The notes beneath the pieces were generated by a model. The model had not been told where the DNA came from and did not search any database. It saw only the letters and a program-made list of their open reading frames with translations. From an uncultured Clostridia bacterium (lineage in GTDB: Bacteria; Bacillota; Clostridia; Oscillospirales; CAG-272): a DNA stretch of 10,398 bases. The DNA is taken from positions 1 through 10,398 of the forward strand of contig CALGZV010000133.1 of NCBI GenBank assembly GCA_937934385.1. Direction: 5' to 3'. The position numbers and the translations under genes were made by a program. Of the stretch, positions 1-6,148 are shown one piece after another; the first letter of the stretch is position 1, and each line of letters starts with the position of its first letter.

Positions 1-339
1 CACAAGTCCGGGAACAACAAGCACGGTATCACAACCGAGAAGTGCGGCAATATCTATCTGACGGCGCGCGATCTCCTCGCTTTTTGCTCTTGTTTGTGCA
101 TCGTTTGCCGACATCGGACAGTCCCAGTACAACGAAGTTGCAACACTGTACAGCTCAATCCCCGAATTTTCAGCCTGCTTTCTTATTTCAAGTATCTGTT
201 CATCCGTAGTTTGCAATGTGATCTCGCCCCCGGCATCAAGAGTAACCTCTACTCCGTCAAAGCCGCATTTCTTTGCATACCCGAATGCCTCGCGGTATGT
301 CTTTCCCGAATACGCCCAATAGCTTATGCCTTTTTTCAT
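1..339 (-). CDS. sugar phosphate isomerase/epimerase (xylose isomerase-like TIM barrel), N-terminal part
   Basis: The first 113 codons of a gene whose 3' end lies outside the window. The protein opens MKKGISYWAYSGKTY. It carries the beta-strand/loop signature CGFDGVEVTLD (residues 25-35) and a second strand ending LGCDTVLVVPG (101-111), which are typical of the AP-endonuclease-2/xylose isomerase-like TIM barrels that include hexulose-6-phosphate isomerase and L-ribulose-5-phosphate 3-epimerase (UlaE) relatives. Such enzymes isomerise or epimerise sugars or sugar phosphates in the cytoplasm, usually with a divalent metal. The ATG is well placed: CGGAGGAAA lies 5-8 bases upstream (348-352) and a promoter is at 423-451. 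The metal ligands of the C-terminal half cannot be seen, so the substrate cannot be assigned. The family call is fairly safe; a specific name is not. Confidence 0.82.
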   Translation of the reverse strand, partial: MKKGISYWAYSGKTYREAFGYAKKCGFDGVEVTLDAGGEITLQTTDEQILEIRKQAENSGIELYSVATSLYWDCPMSANDAQTRAKSEEIARRQIDIAALLGCDTVLVVPGLV

Positions 340-422
340 AATTATTTCCTCCGTTTAAGATATATTGTATTATATAAGGACTCTGTTTTCGGGGTAATAT
401 GGTTAATAATACCTTTTATATC

Positions 423-451
423 AGTATAGCATTTCGGTCTCAGATTTTCAA
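423..451 (-). promoter_or_regulatory. sigma-A promoter of the sugar isomerase gene
   Basis: On the minus strand, TTGAAA (446-451) and TATACT (423-428) are separated by 17 bases. Transcription would start near 416, leaving a leader of about 77 bases before the ATG at 339. Confidence 0.65.
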
Positions 452-485
452 TCATATGAAATATTTTTTATAAATATACAAAGAA

Positions 486-510
486 CCGTCAGGACATTTT
501 GTCCTGACGG
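486..510 (-). terminator. intrinsic terminator of the XRE regulator unit
   Basis: A perfect 11-bp stem (CCGTCAGGACA at 486-496 with TGTCCTGACGG at 500-510) and a 3-base loop lie 9 bases after the regulator stop codon. On the minus strand the stem is followed by TTCTTTGTATATTTAT, a broken U-rich tract. The plus-strand side lacks a good U run, so the minus orientation is favoured. Confidence 0.75.
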
Positions 511-519
511 TCAAACGTT

Positions 520-762
520 TTACTTTTCCGAATCAGCCTTGCACGGCTTTTCGGGTGACGCGCATAGCAGGAAGCAGAGCGGTACCGAAAGAGATTCTGC
601 GATATCGTCTAAAAGTCCGATATCGGGATAGCTCTCTCCGCGTTCCCATTTGGAAACTGCCTGTGCGGTAACGAACAGACGGTCGGCAAGCATGCGCTGA
701 GTCATGTTACTTGCTTTTCTGCTTTCCGCAATACGCGAGCCTATGTTTAATATGTCGCACAT
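520..762 (-). CDS. small XRE (Cro/CI-type) helix-turn-helix transcriptional regulator
   Basis: An 80-residue protein that is almost entirely one HTH_3/XRE domain. Residues 8-30 form the first helices (GSRIAESRKASNMTQRMLADR), followed by the recognition segment TAQAVSKWERGESYPDI (32-48) and the closing helix LLDDIAESLSVPL. The WERG-S-P core is diagnostic of the family. It has no ligand or protease domain, so it is a minimal DNA-binding protein, probably a dimeric repressor. The short tail (CASPEKPCKADSEK) is polar. The ATG at 762 has GAGG four bases upstream (767-770). The gene lies last in a small transcript from the promoter at 936-964 and ends in its own terminator. An imperfect palindrome at that promoter's start site may be its operator, which would mean autoregulation. 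Its other targets are unknown; the neighbouring genes are candidates. Confidence 0.88.
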   Translation of the reverse strand: MCDILNIGSRIAESRKASNMTQRMLADRLFVTAQAVSKWERGESYPDIGLLDDIAESLSVPLCFLLCASPEKPCKADSEK

Positions 763-826
763 AAAACCTCACGTATCGCAAAGGATCCGGCAGACGGCCG
801 CCGAATACCCTTACAGTCGGGCGGTT

Positions 827-889
827 CTATCTCCGATCCTCCGTGGGAGCAGAAGCAAAACCGTCATAAATCGTTTCAAACGTATACAT
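827..889 (-). CDS. possible 20-residue leader ORF upstream of the XRE regulator
   Basis: A short ORF (ATG at 889, TAG at 827) encoding MYTFETIYDGFASAP followed by TEDRR. It lies between the promoter at 936-964 and the XRE gene. AAAGGAGGG (901-909) is a very strong Shine-Dalgarno, but it ends 11 bases before the ATG, which is longer than usual. No better start codon lies in the preferred window, and that Shine-Dalgarno otherwise serves nothing, since the XRE start is some 140 bases further on. The peptide is acidic at its end and matches no family I recognise. The stop codon falls within a potential stem (833-840 with 782-790), so translation could influence the fold ahead of the XRE gene. It may equally be a non-coding leader with a chance ORF. 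Confidence 0.4.
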   Translation of the reverse strand: MYTFETIYDGFASAPTEDRR

Positions 890-918
890 TATAACGTGTT
901 CCCTCCTTTCATAAATTT

Positions 919-932
919 GTTTCCGCGGTAAC
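919..932. promoter_or_regulatory. palindrome at the start site of the XRE transcript, candidate operator
   Basis: GTTTCCGCGGTAAC reads as GTTnCCGCGGnAAC on both strands (one mismatched pair). It lies just downstream of the -10 element and covers the predicted start near 929, which is a usual place for a repressor to bind. Binding by the encoded XRE protein is inferred. Confidence 0.4.
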
Positions 933-935
933 TTA

Positions 936-964
936 ATTATAGATGTTGTGTCTGTTTTTGTCAA
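936..964 (-). promoter_or_regulatory. consensus sigma-A promoter of the leader ORF and XRE regulator
   Basis: Perfect hexamers on the minus strand: TTGACA (959-964) and TATAAT (936-941), 17 bases apart. The expected start is near 929. This is the best promoter match in the window and suggests strong transcription that is held down by a repressor. Confidence 0.85.
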
Positions 965-1061
965 TCAACTTACAGTTTATTTTTATATTTTTTCTTTAAT
1001 GTCAGTACCGATCGGTAATTCTTAAATATAATTTCAGTTAATAAAAAATATAATCACAAAC

Positions 1062-1095
1062 AAAAAATCTCTCAATATTTATGAGAGATTTTTTT
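1062..1095 (-). terminator. intrinsic terminator after the exported-protein gene
   Basis: Stem TCTCTCA (1068-1074) with TGAGAGA (1082-1088), a 7-base loop, flanked by A6 on the left and T7 on the right. It can act on both strands. It lies about 70 bases after the stop of the minus-strand gene at 1165, and no plus-strand gene feeds into it. Confidence 0.75.
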
Positions 1096-1164
1096 GTTTA
1101 CAGTACTTGAATATAATTCAAAATAAAATAATTATCCTTATGGCTTACCGCTGTACTTTGCTTA

Positions 1165-1908
1165 TCAACCAACTTCTCCATTGAGCATCTGATATACGCC
1201 GTTAAAATAGTCATACTCACTTGTTTTCTCCTCAAATTTCGAAGACAGTTCGGCACTGCAATCCTTGATCTGAGCAATATCGGCGGCATTCAGCATATCT
1301 TCTGACATTGCATAGCGAGTCATATAAAATAAGCAAGACAGACGATCCAAGCGAGTCTGCCTCAGCGACTCCGAATCAGATTCATTTAGAAGTGCGTCAA
1401 ACTTCTCCGGATCCTCGGAAATCGAATCTGTATAATATTCATACAGTGCAGCAAGTTCTTCTGAAAAGTCAGGTCTTTTAAACAACTCTTTCAGGCCGTT
1501 ATGCCTTCTTATAACAGGTCCAAATGAATCAACACGAAGATCATTAGTATAAGATAATGCATCATTCGCAAGAGGATAGTCTATGCAGGTAAGCATAAGC
1601 TGACGAGTCGTCATTTCACTGAGAATATCCTCCGGTATCTGACAGGCATCTAACATCTGTCCATGAGAGGTAAACTCTTTCCACTGTTCAGGCGTTTTCC
1701 GCGGTGTGACCGGATATTCATATATTTCTCCATCCGACAGATATGCCGAAAGCGCCGTTTTTTCAGACGGAGATGTACCTGCCGTTACTTCAGTATCCGG
1801 CGCCTTGGTTTCCTCAGGAAATAAAGCATTTATACCGATAACTGACGCAGAAATCAAGGCTGCCGCACATAATGACGAACATAATACTATAACACTTGAC
1901 TTTTTCAT
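1165..1908 (-). CDS. exported or membrane-anchored protein of unknown function
   Basis: A 247-residue protein with a basic start (MKKSS) and a hydrophobic stretch at residues 5-30, which is either a signal peptide or a single membrane anchor. No good lipobox is present, since the cysteines at 10 and 14 lack a suitable preceding small residue. Next comes a low-complexity linker (about 31-57, rich in E, T, P and S), then a mainly helical acidic domain. Residues 99-146 (MTTRQL, DYPLANDAL, then HNGLKELFKRPDF) resemble a segment I recall from other uncharacterised secreted clostridial proteins, in which MTT...L, YP.. and F/HNGL.EL..R.D recur. That recall is unverified. Start choice is firm: AAAGGAG precedes the ATG by 7-8 bases. 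The gene is monocistronic, with its own promoter (2133-2161) and terminator. The domain probably acts outside the membrane. No enzymatic motif is visible. Confidence 0.8.
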   Translation of the reverse strand: MKKSSVIVLCSSLCAAALISASVIGINALFPEETKAPDTEVTAGTSPSEKTALSAYLSDGEIYEYPVTPRKTPEQWKEFTSHGQMLDACQIPEDILSEMTTRQLMLTCIDYPLANDALSYTNDLRVDSFGPVIRRHNGLKELFKRPDFSEELAALYEYYTDSISEDPEKFDALLNESDSESLRQTRLDRLSCLFYMTRYAMSEDMLNAADIAQIKDCSAELSSKFEEKTSEYDYFNGVYQMLNGEVG

Positions 1909-1920
1909 AAGAAATCTCCT

Positions 1921-2046
1921 TTATTTAATAAATAATTTTAAAAAGGGCAAACGCACAGGTAAATCCACACAGACAGCAAGAGGCGTCTGTTTTTTTATGC
2001 TTAAGAGGAATCGTTTAATTTTTTTAAAGATATCTGCACTTTTCAT
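1921..2046 (-). CDS. questionable 41-codon ORF in the leader of the exported-protein gene
   Basis: An ORF from ATG 2046 to TAA 1921 lies within the roughly 215-base leader of the exported-protein transcript. Its stop abuts the AAAGGAG of the downstream gene, an arrangement that fits translational coupling. The product is short and basic (it begins MKSADIFKKIKRFLLSIKKQ) and amphipathic. No Shine-Dalgarno precedes the ATG, which weighs against it. The leader also has a weak hairpin, ACAGAC with GTCTGT and a 10-base loop. I cannot tell whether this is a peptide gene, a degraded gene end or plain leader. Confidence 0.25.
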   Translation of the reverse strand: MKSADIFKKIKRFLLSIKKQTPLAVCVDLPVRLPFLKLFIK

Positions 2047-2132
2047 TAGCCAACATTGATTTATTCGCAGAAGTTCTCCGTTAAATAACCTAAATAATAT
2101 CGGAATTTTATTTGCCGGTATCTTATATGGTA

Positions 2133-2161
2133 AATATACAACAAAAAAGCACAAATGTCAA
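2133..2161 (-). promoter_or_regulatory. sigma-A promoter of the exported-protein gene
   Basis: TTGACA (2156-2161) and TATATT (2133-2138) on the minus strand, 17 bases apart, with a very A/T-rich stretch upstream (about 2162-2320) that could act as an UP element. The expected start near 2126 gives an unusually long leader of about 217 bases. Confidence 0.7.
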
Positions 2162-2323
2162 TAATATTTCTTGCAATAATTTCAAAAAATATTGTATTTT
2201 CAATAAATTATAAAAAATTCACTAATAAATAATGTTAAATCATATTATATAAACTATTTAAACATATCAGATATATTCTCATACTGAATTTAATGCAAAA
2301 AATATCACATATAATACAGAGAT
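2162..2323. other. A/T-rich intergenic spacer, no gene seen
   Basis: This stretch between the argF terminator and the promoter at 2133-2161 is strongly A/T-rich, with scattered A and T tracts. I find no start with a ribosome binding site, no RNA gene and no repeat. Its likely role is as spacer and upstream promoter DNA. Confidence 0.5.
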
Positions 2324-2353
2324 AAAAAAGAGGCTGTTAAAAGCCTCTTTTTT
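2324..2353 (-). terminator. intrinsic terminator of argF
   Basis: AAAAAAGAGGCT (2324-2335) pairs with AGCCTCTTTTTT (2342-2353) around a 6-base loop. It lies 20 bases after the argF stop codon. On the minus strand the GC part of the stem is followed by six Ts. Confidence 0.9.
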
Positions 2354-2373
2354 ATATGATATTCAATTCTGAA

Positions 2374-3360
2374 TTACAGCGTTGCCGCCATAACAGCCTT
2401 TATGGTATGCAGGCGGTTCTCGGCCTCGTCGAATACGATCGATCTGTCGCTTTCAAACACCTCATCGGTAACCTCCATACAGTCGATACCGAATTTTTCA
2501 TATATATCAGCGCCGACAGAAGTTTTCAGATCGTGAAAAGCGGGCAGGCAATGCATGAAACGGCATCCGTCCCCTGCGATATCCATAAGCTTCTTCGTAA
2601 CACGGTACGGCGAAAGCTCGGCTATACGCTCTGCCCACACTTCGGCAGGCTCTCCCATAGATACCCATACGTCGGTATAGATAACATCAGCACCTGAGAC
2701 AGCCTTTTCCGGTTCGGTAATAAATTCAACCGTTGCTCCGGTCCGCGCAGCAATATCGCGGCAGACTGCGGTAAGCTCTGCATTCGGAAAATACTTTTCG
2801 GGAGCGCATGCAACGAAATTCATACCCATTTTAGCGCATCCCACCATGAGAGAATTTCCCATATTATAACGTGCATCTCCCATATATACAAGCTTGCGTC
2901 CGCGCAGCGATCCGAAATGCTCTTTAACGGTAAGAAAATCGGCAAGTATCTGAGTCGGATGAAATTCGTTTGTAAGTCCGTTCCACACGGGAACACCCGC
3001 ATATGAAGCAAGTTCCTCAACAATATCCTGACCGTATCCGCGGTACTCAATACCGTCGAACATACGGCCGAGAACGCGCGCCGTATCTGCGATGCTCTCT
3101 TTTTTTCCGATCTGAGAGCCTGACGGATCGAGATAGACCGGATGCATACCGAGATCCGATGCAGCGACTTCAAATGCACAGCGCGTACGCGTACTTGTCT
3201 TTTCAAAAATCAGAGCAATATTTTTTCCGGCGCAAAGCTTATGTTCAACGCCGTTTTTTTTCTTCTGCTTAAGCTCAGCAGCAAGATCAATCAGACCTTC
3301 TATCTCCTCTGGAGTAAAATCGAGAAGCTTCAGAAAGCTTCTGTTTTTAAGTGAAATCAT
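2374..3360 (-). CDS. argF: ornithine carbamoyltransferase
   Basis: A 328-residue protein of normal family length. It transfers the carbamoyl group of carbamoyl phosphate to L-ornithine, giving citrulline and phosphate, in the cytoplasm (arginine pathway). All signatures are present in order: the phosphate-binding STRTR (56-60) in the carbamoyl-phosphate domain, HPTQ (134-137), the ornithine-binding DVWVSMGE (230-237) and the catalytic HCLPAFH (270-276) with its cysteine. SMG together with HCLP separates it from aspartate carbamoyltransferase. The ATG has AAAGGA about 9 bases upstream. It is the last gene of the arginine block but is separated from the importer by about 386 bases, so it probably has its own control. 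I see no convincing promoter there. A catabolic (ArgI/ArcB-like) role cannot be excluded from sequence, but the argG/argH context favours biosynthesis. Confidence 0.97.
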   Translation of the reverse strand: MISLKNRSFLKLLDFTPEEIEGLIDLAAELKQKKKNGVEHKLCAGKNIALIFEKTSTRTRCAFEVAASDLGMHPVYLDPSGSQIGKKESIADTARVLGRMFDGIEYRGYGQDIVEELASYAGVPVWNGLTNEFHPTQILADFLTVKEHFGSLRGRKLVYMGDARYNMGNSLMVGCAKMGMNFVACAPEKYFPNAELTAVCRDIAARTGATVEFITEPEKAVSGADVIYTDVWVSMGEPAEVWAERIAELSPYRVTKKLMDIAGDGCRFMHCLPAFHDLKTSVGADIYEKFGIDCMEVTDEVFESDRSIVFDEAENRLHTIKAVMAATL

Positions 3361-3410
3361 CAGTCATTTCCTTTCTTTAATAATGGGACGGCCGTATAAC
3401 CAAACATTAT

Positions 3411-3424
3411 GTCAGAGGTCTGAC
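3411..3424. promoter_or_regulatory. perfect inverted repeat upstream of argF, candidate operator
   Basis: GTCAGA and TCTGAC arms surround a central GG, a 14-bp dyad 51 bases before the argF start codon. It does not match the ARG-box consensus. Dyads of this size commonly bind dimeric repressors, but no binding protein can be named. Confidence 0.3.
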
Positions 3425-3509
3425 CGCCGATTAAAAATCAACAATTACAGCATGTACAATATCGGAGCGTCCTTTTTTTACTATTAATTGAACCGCATGC
3501 CCGGTAAAA

Positions 3510-3704
3510 ACAGCAGTCTGCCTGTTTACGCGCGGCGGCACAATACATAATAACCGCAGCAGCGTCTGCTTACAGGCAGACTGAAAATATAACTGTGGGC
3601 AAGATGTCCCCCGTCTCTACAGGCGGGATCCATATTTGCAATCAGTAGGAGTACGATCTCCTGCTGATTGTTTCCCCGGTGAACGGCGGGCGAAGCCCTT
3701 ACCC
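3510..3704. other. structured GC-rich intergenic element: IS200/IS605-like end relic or small structured RNA
   Basis: This lies between the importer ATPase gene and argF. Hairpins, in plus-strand order: a 12-bp inverted repeat CAGTCTGCCTGT/ACAGGCAGACTG (3514-3525 with 3572-3583); a local hairpin GTCTGC/GCAGAC (3564-3569 with 3576-3581); CCCGTCT/AGGCGGG (3610-3616 with 3621-3627); a 13-bp stem CAATCAGTAGGAG/CTCCTGCTGATTG (3639-3651 with 3658-3670); and GGGC-GAA-GCCC (3688-3698). On the minus strand the run AAATATGGATCCCG, then CTGTAGAGACGGGGGA, reminds me of the 3' end and guide-RNA region of IS605-type tnpB genes, but I could not check it and no transposase ORF is present. Two of the stems contain T-G pairs that form only in plus-strand RNA, which points instead to a plus-strand transcript. 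Confidence 0.4.
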
Positions 3705-3746
3705 AATAATTTCAGTATACTGTTTCTTGCAATACCTCTTCCAGGC

Positions 3747-4469
3747 TCACAGAACCTTGGCAAGAAACGATCTCAGACGTTCGCTTTTGGGCGCACCGAA
3801 GATCTGTTCAGGCGTACCGTCCTCGGCGATCACTCCGTCGTCAAGGAAGAGAACGCGGCTCGATACCTCGCGTGCGAATCCCATCTCGTGAGTAACGACT
3901 ACCATCGTCATTCCTTCGGAAGCAAGCGTCTTTATAACGTCGAGTACCTCTCCGACCATCTCAGGATCGAGCGCAGAAGTAGGCTCGTCGAACAGCATGA
4001 CGTCCGGTTCCATGCAAAGCGCTCTGACGATCGCAACGCGCTGCTGCTGTCCGCCCGAAAGCTGTCTGGGATATGCATCTGCACGATCGGCAAGTCCTAC
4101 TCTGCCGAGAAGCTCAAGAGCTTTCGCCTCCGCTTCATGCTTAGACTGCTTTTTAAGCATCATCGGAGCGCAGGTAAGATTCCCCATAATAGTCATATGC
4201 GGAAAAAGCTCAAAATGCTGAAATACCATTCCCATTTTACGACGGTGCATATTTATGTCCACCTTTTTATCGGTCAGATCGTTGCCTTCGAATATGATAC
4301 TTCCGCCGGTCGGATGCTCAAGCATATTAAGGCATCTGAGAAAGGTTGATTTACCGGATCCTGACGGACCGATAACGCATATAACCTCGCCTTTCTTTAT
4401 CTCGGCATTTATACCTTTAAGCACCTCGGTGCCGTGAAAACTTTTTCTGAGGTCTTTAACGCTTATCAC
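3747..4469 (-). CDS. polar amino acid ABC transporter, ATP-binding protein
   Basis: The cytoplasmic ATPase that drives uptake through the permease next to it (GlnQ/ArtM/HisP family). From the GTG start the protein has 240 residues, the usual size. In order: Walker [10 protein letters not shown] (34-42), Q-loop in [10 protein letters not shown] (Gln 84), ABC signature LSGGQ (137-141), Walker B VMLFDE (157-162), D-loop SALD (165-168) and switch histidine in VTHEMGFA (His 194). The frame is open further upstream to an ATG at 4496, but that ATG has no ribosome binding site. AAAGGAGG (4480-4487) lies 10 bases before GTG 4469, so GTG is chosen. The start overlaps the permease stop by 14 bases and its ribosome binding site lies inside permease codons, so the two are probably translationally coupled. 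The context suggests arginine, ornithine or citrulline uptake. Confidence 0.93.
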   Translation of the reverse strand: MISVKDLRKSFHGTEVLKGINAEIKKGEVICVIGPSGSGKSTFLRCLNMLEHPTGGSIIFEGNDLTDKKVDINMHRRKMGMVFQHFELFPHMTIMGNLTCAPMMLKKQSKHEAEAKALELLGRVGLADRADAYPRQLSGGQQQRVAIVRALCMEPDVMLFDEPTSALDPEMVGEVLDVIKTLASEGMTMVVVTHEMGFAREVSSRVLFLDDGVIAEDGTPEQIFGAPKSERLRSFLAKVL

Positions 4470-5163
4470 TCTTTCCGAGCCTCCTTTCAAGTGCATGCAG
4501 AAGCTGCGTAAGAATAATTACAAGCACAAGATATACTACCGCAACGGCAAGCAGTGAATTAACCGAATCGTATGTATTGTTACGTACAAGATTTCCGGCT
4601 CTCGTAAGATCGACGACCGCTACATATCCGGCAACCGACGTCTCTTTGAGAAGCGCTATAAGTTCGTTTCCTATCGCGGGAAGAATATAACGGATAGCCT
4701 GAGGGAATACGATCTTGCGCATTGCCTGAAGCTTCGACATTCCGAGACTTCTTCCGGCTTCCATCTGATGAGGATCCACGGCATTTATACCGCTTCGTAT
4801 AAGCTCAGCCATATATGCGCCTGAGTTAATACCGAATGTCAGTATTGCAACTGTAACTCCGTCTGCCGAAGTCATTATTATAAAGAAAAAGATAAGCAGA
4901 AGAACAACGATCGGTATTCCGCGGATAACGGTCGTATATATGTCACAGATAAAAGCAAACGGCTTCATTACCGGAGTATCTTCTGCAAAATACTTAATTA
5001 CAGCAATGACCGTACCTATCAAAACCCCGATACAAAGCGCGCCGAGAGTTATTATTATAGTATTTTTAAAGCCTTCGAGAAAGAGGTTATAATATTTCGT
5101 TTCAATAAATGTCTCATACAGCTTGTCAAGCCATCCCCTGAGAGGGGATAAAATTACGTCCAA
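4456..5163 (-). CDS. polar amino acid ABC transporter, permease
   Basis: An inner-membrane permease of the HisM/GlnP type, 235 residues from the TTG start. Hydrophobic segments lie at about 35-58 ([20 protein letters not shown]), 68-100 ([14 protein letters not shown] near its end), 104-120 and 204-224. The cytoplasmic EAA loop, which contacts the ATPase, is clear: [20 protein letters not shown] (about 135-154). The first cytoplasmic residues precede a long amphipathic stretch typical of the family. The frame is open to a TTG at 5181, but AAAGGAGA (5171-5178) would then lie inside the gene; TTG 5163 sits 7 bases after it and is the better start. The permease probably works as a homodimer, since only one permease gene is present. 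It follows the binding-protein gene after a short gap that contains a hairpin. Confidence 0.92.
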   Translation of the reverse strand: MDVILSPLRGWLDKLYETFIETKYYNLFLEGFKNTIIITLGALCIGVLIGTVIAVIKYFAEDTPVMKPFAFICDIYTTVIRGIPIVVLLLIFFFIIMTSADGVTVAILTFGINSGAYMAELIRSGINAVDPHQMEAGRSLGMSKLQAMRKIVFPQAIRYILPAIGNELIALLKETSVAGYVAVVDLTRAGNLVRNNTYDSVNSLLAVAVVYLVLVIILTQLLHALERRLGKSDKR

Positions 5164-5201
5164 ATTCCGATCTCCTTTCAAAAAGCCGGTTTAAGAAACA
5201 C

Positions 5202-5226
5202 AGGGGCTGCCGCCCGGACAGCCCCT
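5202..5226 (-). terminator. hairpin between the binding-protein and permease genes
   Basis: Stem AGGGGCTG (5202-5209) with CAGCCCCT (5219-5226) and a 9-base GC-rich loop. On the minus strand it is followed by GTGTTTCTTAAA, a poor U tract. It lies 11 bases after the binding-protein stop. In such operons a partial terminator or 3'-protecting hairpin here gives more binding protein than permease; that role is inferred. Confidence 0.6.
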
Positions 5227-5237
5227 TATATATGCTA

Positions 5238-6038
5238 TCAGTTATTTTCCGTAGGAGATACGTAAGGCGCGTCGTATCTTTCAAAAATTTCTTTAACGGT
5301 TCCGTCCTTAACAAGATCAGCAAGGACCTTGTTAATTTCAGCAACGAGATCTTCGCTTCCGAAGCAGCACGCAAACGCGTAAGGCTCTGTCGTCATAGCC
5401 TCGTCGAGGATAACAAGCTTCGAATCGTTCTCTGCATTGTATGCCGCAACCATCTCTATTGCAGTAAGATTATCGATTACCCATGCGTCTACCTTACCTG
5501 TAGTAAGTGCGGTCTGAGCATCGCTGTTAGCCTGGAATGAACTGAGAGCATAACCCTGCTTACCGCAGAATTCCTCAGCCGTTGTTCCGCTCTGAACGGA
5601 TATCTTTTTGCCGTCAAGGTCAGCCTTTGCCTTTATCGGGCTGTTTTCGGTAACAACGATAGACTGCTCTGCGAGACAGTAAGAATCGGTAAAGAGCGTA
5701 TTCTTCTCACGGTCGGGCGTAATTGTAATACCGGAAACACCGACATCATATTTTGCAGCCTGTACGCCGGGGAGGACGGAATCGAAGTCCATCTGCTCGA
5801 TCTTCAGCTTGACTCCGAGCTTTTCGCATATGATATTGAGAATATCGATCTCGATACCTTCAACATTTCCGTTGTTAAGCTCCTCAAACGGAGGGAAGTC
5901 AGGGCTTGTAGCAATGACAAGCTCTCCTGCGGATTTAACCTGCTCAAGTGTTTTTCCTTTTTTACCGCAGCCTGTAAAGCAAGCGGTAAGCATTGCTGCC
6001 GCTGCAGCAAAAGCAATGATCTTTGTGATCTTTTTCAT
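5238..6038 (-). CDS. amino acid ABC transporter substrate-binding lipoprotein
   Basis: A 266-residue extracytoplasmic binding protein of the SBP_bac_3 family (HisJ/ArtJ/GlnH fold). It has a lipoprotein signal: basic MKKITKII, an alanine-rich core, then LTAC (Cys 20) with a second possible site at FTGC (Cys 24). The mature part shows family landmarks: SPDFPPFE (45-52), GIEIDILNIICEKLG (61-75), SGITITPDREKN (102-113), whose Arg 110 normally holds the ligand alpha-carboxylate, SGTTAEEF (150-157), and DAWVIDN (184-190), whose Asp 189 normally holds the alpha-amino group. It therefore binds an L-amino acid; the side-chain pocket does not let me say which. AAGGAG precedes the ATG by 8 bases. It follows argH by 110 bases, and the context favours arginine or its precursors. 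Confidence 0.94.
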   Translation of the reverse strand: MKKITKIIAFAAAAAMLTACFTGCGKKGKTLEQVKSAGELVIATSPDFPPFEELNNGNVEGIEIDILNIICEKLGVKLKIEQMDFDSVLPGVQAAKYDVGVSGITITPDREKNTLFTDSYCLAEQSIVVTENSPIKAKADLDGKKISVQSGTTAEEFCGKQGYALSSFQANSDAQTALTTGKVDAWVIDNLTAIEMVAAYNAENDSKLVILDEAMTTEPYAFACCFGSEDLVAEINKVLADLVKDGTVKEIFERYDAPYVSPTENN

Positions 6039-6094
6039 TTCTTTTTCTCCTTATTTATATTTTTTATAGGGTATACTGTTTATTAAAATACAAA

Positions 6095-6139
6095 CCGGTC
6101 TGAAAAGTCCGGTAAAGACAGGACAAACAGCGGTCTTTA
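6095..6139 (-). terminator. paired stem-loops after argH, weak terminator or processing site
   Basis: Two stems lie between the argH stop and the binding-protein gene. TAAAGAC (6113-6119) pairs with GTCTTTA (6133-6139). CCGGTCT (6095-6101) pairs with AGTCCGG (6106-6112) with one mismatch. On the minus strand the second stem is followed by TTTGTATTTTAA. The U tract is impure, so read-through from argH into the importer genes is likely. Confidence 0.4.
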
Positions 6140-6148
6140 TTTTTATAA

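Noticed and set aside
94-429. Plus-strand open frame opposite the sugar isomerase gene
   Set aside because: The opposite strand gives a coherent TIM-barrel N terminus with ribosome binding site and promoter.
3424-3441. Possible ARG box before argF around CGATTAAAAATCAA
   Set aside because: Four mismatches to the defined positions; it is an A/T-rich dyad at best.
3361-3480. T-box or known amino acid riboswitch in the argF leader
   Set aside because: No T-box AGGGTGG-type motif, no lysine- or glycine-riboswitch landmarks, and no convincing terminator directly before the gene.
3636-4349. Long plus-strand open frame of 237 codons across the ATPase gene
   Set aside because: It lies mostly antisense to a clear ABC ATPase with all motifs, begins in the hairpin-rich intergenic element, and its translation has no recognisable domain.
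6076-6093. Possible ARG box before the binding-protein gene (TGTATTTTAATAAA on the minus strand)
   Set aside because: Three departures in the ten defined positions and no clear promoter beside it; too weak to list next to the argG boxes.
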